A stretch of DNA of 8,852 bases from Opitutales bacterium (GTDB taxonomy: Bacteria > Verrucomicrobiota > Verrucomicrobiia > Opitutales > Intestinicryptomonadaceae). Positions within the stretch are counted from its first letter, which is position 1, and each line of letters starts with the position of its first letter. The notes beneath the pieces were generated by a model that made no database searches, was not told the DNA's origin, and saw nothing but the letters and a program-made list of their open reading frames with translations. The stretch covers positions 1-8,852 of the forward strand of contig JAJXPD010000089.1 of assembly GCA_021641325.1 (NCBI GenBank). The letters are read 5' to 3'. A program made the translations under genes and the position numbers. Below, piece by piece: positions 5,921 through 8,852 of this stretch.

Positions 5921-5967
5921 AAGGAATCGGCTTTCGCAAGCCGTTTCTTTCGCGGCTGAACGCGAAA
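5921..5967. other. Two further hairpins in the gap before the membrane-protein operon
   Basis: CGGCTT (5928-5933) and AAGCCG (5938-5943) enclose TCGC. Apart from a T-T mismatch, the stem extends outward to 5921 and 5950 (13 positions, 12 paired, one of them G-T). A second hairpin, TTTCGCG (5948-5954) with CGCGAAA (5961-5967), partly overlaps its 3' arm, so the two would compete. The rest of the gap to 6089 has no ATG-initiated plus-strand gene that I can support. The purpose of these hairpins is unknown. Confidence 0.4.
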
Positions 5968-6089
5968 AGCCCGAAGCTGTCCGCCGAAACATACTGACTT
6001 CGAAAACGCTTTTGAGGACTGGCGGCAGACTTGGACACTTGGATAAGGCGGCTCGGCGGCGCAAAAATTCCGTCGAAAAGGAAGAAAAA

Positions 6090-6452
6090 ATGCACAAATT
6101 TTTGCCGTACTACGAAGAAATAAAACTGCTGGGGCATTTCGGCTGCGCGTTCGTCTCGGCGTATCTCGGAGGCGCCGCGCTGTGGTTTGCGTCTCTTGCG
6201 TCGAAATCCAAGCTGACTTTCGAGAGAAGCTTTGCGTTCTCGCTCTTCGCGTCGGTCTGCGTGTGGATTGTGCCGTTCTACGCCGACGAGGAAAACTGCA
6301 TTATTATAGCGGCGGCGATTTTGCTTGCGTGCCAGCCCATTTTAAAATTTCTATCCGATAGTAAATTCAAAACGGCGTCGATACTCTGGGCGGCATATAC
6401 CGCCGCGCAGCTGGCGCAATTCGGACTTGTATATTATTCGCTAAACAAATGA
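6090..6452 (+). CDS. Unrecognised small four-helix membrane protein
   Basis: I do not recognise this 120-residue protein. Four hydrophobic segments are visible: about 16-38 (starting HFGCAFVSAY), 47-65 (SFAFSLFASV), 69-89 (NCIIIAAAIL) and 95-118 (ASILWAAYTA). It is predicted to be an integral inner-membrane protein with short loops. The first loop is basic (SKSKLTFERS) and the second is acidic (YADEEN). No signal peptide or conserved catalytic motif is seen. An AAAGGAAG Shine-Dalgarno at 6077-6084 makes ATG 6090 a firm start. Its stop overlaps the start of the M20 peptidase gene by 4 bp (ATGA), so the two are almost certainly cotranscribed and translationally coupled. This suggests a role near the peptidase, for instance in peptide handling at the membrane, but that is speculative. 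Confidence 0.75.
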   Translation: MHKFLPYYEEIKLLGHFGCAFVSAYLGGAALWFASLASKSKLTFERSFAFSLFASVCVWIVPFYADEENCIIIAAAILLACQPILKFLSDSKFKTASILWAAYTAAQLAQFGLVYYSLNK

Positions 6453-7846
6453 AATTCGAAATTACAGATTTTATAGCGCGGCTCGTGAAATTCGAAAGCG
6501 TGTCCGCAGACTCTGCCCGCGCGGGACAGGTGGAGGCGTGCGCAAAGTTTTTGTCGGACTCGCTCGAAAGCTTCGGCTTCGAATCGACTCTGCACAAAAC
6601 CGCGCTCCACCCGATTGTCTTCGCAAAACGCCCGTGCAAGTCGGGCGCGCCGAAACTGCGCATACTCTGCTACGGGCACTACGACGTCCAGCCCGTAGAC
6701 CCCCTCGAAAAATGGAAAACGCAGCCCTTTGACGCCGTGATAAAGGACGGCAAAATCTGGGGGCGCGGCACCGCCGACAACAAAGGGCCGTTTTCGTGCC
6801 TCTTGGGCGGACTGCTCGCGTTCCTCGACAAACACCCCGACGCGCCCGTCGATTTCGGAATCATGCTCGAAGGCGAAGAGGAAATCGGCAGCCCCAGCAT
6901 GGCGAAATTCATTTCCGACAACGCCGAACTTATCGGCGGCTACGACATGCTTCTGCTAAGCGACACCTCCGCAGCGTCGCACGACACCCCGATAATCACA
7001 ATCGGGCTTCGCGGCACGGGCAGCTTCGACGCGGTTTTCAAAGGCCCACAAACCGACATTCATTCGGGCATGTTCGGCGGAATGGTCTACAATCCCGTTC
7101 AGGCCATGTTCGAAGTGTGCGCGTCGCTCCACGGCGCGGACGGGCTTGTAAACATCGACGGATTCTACGACGGCTTGGCGAAGCTCGACGACTGGGAAAA
7201 ATCGGAAATCGCAAAAAATCCCTTCGGCGACGACTACGTAAAAAAACTGCTCGACGTGGACGCCCTCTACGCCCAGCGCGGACACACCCCCGCGGAGGCT
7301 GTGCGCGTTCTGCCGACCGTGGAATTTACGGGAGTCGGCGGCGGCTATCAGGGCGAAGGCTCGAAGTCGGTTATTCCGTCGGAGTGCTTCTGCAAAATTT
7401 CATGCCGAACGGTCGCGCCTCAAAAAACGGAGGAGGTCATGAAGCTCGTCCAGAAAACGATGGCGGAGCGCACGCCCAAGGGCGTGAAAATCTCGTTCGT
7501 GGAGTACGACTCCGCGGGCGACGCCTACTTTGTAAACCCCAAAAACTGCGGCTGCGACGCCCGCGGAAAAACAATGGCAAACGCGTTCGCCGCGGTCGAT
7601 AAATGCTCGCTTGCGGCGTTCGGCAAAAAGCCGCTCTACCTGCGCGAGGGCGCAAGCATTCCGCTGATTTCGCGCATCAAGCGCATCACGGGGCTTGATT
7701 CAATAATGTTCGGGCTTTTCACTGCGGAAGACAATCTGCACGCGCCGAACGAGGGCTTCCCGCTTGCGACAATCGAACGCGCCGTAAAATACTACGGCAT
7801 GTTCTTTGAGGAAATCGCGGAATCGGCGAATGTTAAAAACGGATAG
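6449..7846 (+). CDS. M20-family dipeptidase / metallohydrolase (CNDP- or PepV-like)
   Basis: This is a 465-residue dizinc exopeptidase of clan MH, family M20, likely a cytosolic dipeptidase; no signal peptide is present. The metal and catalytic set is complete: GHYDVQP (His77, Asp79), GRGTADNKG with bridging Asp110, EGEEEIGS with catalytic Glu144 and metal Glu145, LSDT with Asp172, and LHAPNE with His431. DIHSGMFGG (203-211), in the inserted dimerisation domain, carries the His205 that in this family reaches into the partner's active site. The length and the HYDVQP motif fit the dipeptidase/carnosinase branch rather than the acetylornithine or succinyl-DAP deacylases. The exact substrate cannot be read. 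The gene overlaps the upstream membrane-protein gene by 4 bp and is followed 13 bp later by queD, making an apparent four-gene operon. Confidence 0.9.
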   Translation: MKFEITDFIARLVKFESVSADSARAGQVEACAKFLSDSLESFGFESTLHKTALHPIVFAKRPCKSGAPKLRILCYGHYDVQPVDPLEKWKTQPFDAVIKDGKIWGRGTADNKGPFSCLLGGLLAFLDKHPDAPVDFGIMLEGEEEIGSPSMAKFISDNAELIGGYDMLLLSDTSAASHDTPIITIGLRGTGSFDAVFKGPQTDIHSGMFGGMVYNPVQAMFEVCASLHGADGLVNIDGFYDGLAKLDDWEKSEIAKNPFGDDYVKKLLDVDALYAQRGHTPAEAVRVLPTVEFTGVGGGYQGEGSKSVIPSECFCKISCRTVAPQKTEEVMKLVQKTMAERTPKGVKISFVEYDSAGDAYFVNPKNCGCDARGKTMANAFAAVDKCSLAAFGKKPLYLREGASIPLISRIKRITGLDSIMFGLFTAEDNLHAPNEGFPLATIERAVKYYGMFFEEIAESANVKNG

Positions 7847-7859
7847 AACGGGGCAGAAA

Positions 7860-8297
7860 ATGCTTACATGTAGGAAAGTATACTTCGACATTCCCTTCGC
7901 CCACAGGCAGCACATGCACGACGGGCACTGCTCGTTCGTGCACGGGCACAACTGGGACATAGCAATCACTTTCGCCTGCGACAAAACCGACGAAAACGGA
8001 TTTGTCGTAGACTTCGGCAAGCTGAAATTCATCAAGGGCTGGATTGACGAAAATCTCGACCACGCCTGCGTGTTTTCCAAGTCCGACCCCCTGTGGCGGA
8101 CTCTGCGCGACGCCGCTCCCGAAGCGTGGAAAATCTGCCTTGTCGACGAATGCTCGTGCGAGGGGCTTGCAAAATATTTCTTCGAGGTGTTCGGCAAAAT
8201 GGTCTCGGAGGCGACTTCGGGCAGGGCGCGGGTCGCCGCCGTGGAGGTCAGCGAGGACAAAAAGAACACCGCAAAATACACCCCCGATTCGCTATGA
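7860..8297 (+). CDS. queD: 6-carboxy-5,6,7,8-tetrahydropterin synthase QueD
   Basis: In the queuosine pathway, this zinc enzyme converts 7,8-dihydroneopterin triphosphate to 6-carboxytetrahydropterin. The protein is 145 residues. The zinc ligands are His15, His28 and His30 (FAH and HGH). Catalytic Cys24 sits four residues before His28, which is characteristic of the QueD/PTPS fold. VVDFGKLK (49-56), LDH (66-68), the substrate-binding glutamate region CEGLA (100-104) and the late VEVSED (128-133) are in the expected order. The stretch between LDH and CEGLA is longer than in E. coli QueD. ATG 7860 was chosen because family homology starts there; an in-frame ATG at 7830 would overlap the peptidase gene and add unrelated residues. 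The stop overlaps the queE start by 4 bp. Confidence 0.9.
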   Translation: MLTCRKVYFDIPFAHRQHMHDGHCSFVHGHNWDIAITFACDKTDENGFVVDFGKLKFIKGWIDENLDHACVFSKSDPLWRTLRDAAPEAWKICLVDECSCEGLAKYFFEVFGKMVSEATSGRARVAAVEVSEDKKNTAKYTPDSL

Positions 8298-8852
8298 AAT
8301 ACCCGCTCGACGAAACGTTTTTTTCGGTGCAGGGCGAGGGTTGCCACGCGGGGCGCAGGGCGTATTTCGCAAGGTTTTTCGGATGCAACGTAAAGTGCCC
8401 GTGGTGCGACACCCGCGCGTCGTGGAACGGCAAACCCGCAATGTCGATGTCGGCAAAGGAAATCGCGGCGGAGGCCGCGGCGACTCATGCGGAAATTGCG
8501 GTGATTACGGGCGGCGAGCCTTGTTTGCACGACCTTTCCCCGCTGTTGAAGCGGCTTGCCGACGCGGGGATTGCGGCGCATCTGGAAACGTCGGGCACGC
8601 TCGAAATCAGGGAGTCCGACGAAGCGAAATTCGCGTGGGTCGCGCTAAGCCCGAAGCTTTTTGCCGCGCCGCTCGAATCGTCGCTGCGCCGCGCCGACGA
8701 GCTTAAATTCATAGTCTCCGACCTCTGCGAGCTTGACGCCTACGCGCCGTTTGCCGATGCCGCAACCAACGCCCAAGCCGTATGGCTTCACCCCGAATGG
8801 ACCCGCCGCGCCGACCAAAACCTGCTCGACGGGCTTTGCGATTTTGTAAAGT
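8294..8852 (+). CDS. queE: 7-carboxy-7-deazaguanine synthase QueE (3' end beyond window)
   Basis: This radical SAM enzyme rearranges 6-carboxytetrahydropterin, the QueD product, to 7-carboxy-7-deazaguanine, the precursor of preQ0 and queuosine. The N-terminus has FFSVQGEG (9-16), typical of QueE. The 4Fe-4S cluster motif CNVKCPWC gives Cys31, Cys35 and Cys38 in the standard CX3CX2C spacing, followed by the DT pair. ITGGEP is the SAM-binding GGEP element. LSPKL and ELKFIV follow in the middle, and VWLHPEW resembles the late QPE-type motif. About 186 codons are present and the frame is still open at the window edge; the family is usually 210-240 residues, so only the extreme C-terminus is missing. 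Its ATG overlaps the queD stop (ATGA), indicating translational coupling between consecutive pathway steps. Confidence 0.92.
   Translation, partial: MKYPLDETFFSVQGEGCHAGRRAYFARFFGCNVKCPWCDTRASWNGKPAMSMSAKEIAAEAAATHAEIAVITGGEPCLHDLSPLLKRLADAGIAAHLETSGTLEIRESDEAKFAWVALSPKLFAAPLESSLRRADELKFIVSDLCELDAYAPFADAATNAQAVWLHPEWTRRADQNLLDGLCDFVK

Noticed and set aside
6012..6089. TTG-initiated N-terminal extension of the membrane protein
   Set aside because: The Shine-Dalgarno AAAGGAAG sits correctly for ATG 6090, and the extension is a polar stretch with no ribosome-binding site.
5784..6137. Minus-strand frame in the gap between lipoprotein and membrane-protein genes
   Set aside because: The product is basic and low in recognisable features, it runs through two plus-strand terminator stems, and its ends overlap both real genes.
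7700..8581. 293-residue minus-strand frame across the end of the M20 gene, queD and the start of queE
   Set aside because: It spans three well-supported genes on the other strand and has no coherent domain.
1..8852. Mobile element, CRISPR array, toxin-antitoxin or phage defence locus
   Set aside because: I found no transposase, integrase, terminal inverted repeats, regularly spaced repeats or paired small toxin/antitoxin frames; the gene content is housekeeping.

Overview
This window reads as an ordinary chromosomal segment of a moderately GC-rich bacterium. Two partial and eight complete protein genes plus one tRNA are packed closely. AT-rich intergenic gaps carry hairpin terminators and TATAAT-like promoters. 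Several genes start without a visible Shine-Dalgarno, while others have AGG or AAGGA. The GCG/CGC/AAA-heavy codon use, the long-form HisG and the small Cys-anchored lipoprotein would suit a Verrucomicrobiota-type organism (possibly Opitutae-like). That placement is inference, since no phylogenetic marker is present. There is no IS element, integrase, phage gene or CRISPR array.

Layout. A 5'-truncated view of nadD (NAD biosynthesis) lies on the minus strand at 1-573. It diverges from everything else, which is on the plus strand. The 574-814 gap holds a perfect 12-bp palindrome carrying TATAAT on both strands, an orphan intrinsic terminator that may end a short RNA, and a dyad over the promoter of a ROK-family sugar kinase (815-1780). 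After a strong terminator come an E1-like ThiF (1956-2642), a ThiS sulfur carrier (2699-2899) and, 1 bp later, a beta-CASP metallo-beta-lactamase-fold RNA-processing nuclease (2901-4253). Next is a tRNA-Gly(UCC) with an aberrant T-arm, followed 31 bp later by hisG (4490-5368), which has no obvious promoter of its own. A small lipoprotein gene (5423-5827) ends in tandem terminators. The last block, 6090 to the window end, looks like an operon: a four-helix membrane protein, an M20 dipeptidase-like hydrolase (4-bp overlap), queD (13-bp gap) and queE (4-bp overlap, cut by the window edge).

How the genes work together. queD and queE catalyse consecutive steps from 7,8-dihydroneopterin triphosphate towards 7-carboxy-7-deazaguanine, on the way to preQ0 and queuosine. 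ThiF and ThiS should form an adenylation/sulfur-carrier pair. The ThiF lacks the usual zinc cysteines, and its partner downstream is an RNA nuclease rather than ThiG, which is the least conventional gene linkage here. The other genes are individually housekeeping. I see no clear case for a wholly new system. The points most worth following are the ThiF-ThiS-beta-CASP cluster, the odd tRNA T-arm with a possible tRNA-hisG cotranscript, and the symmetric promoter with an orphan terminator upstream of the sugar kinase.
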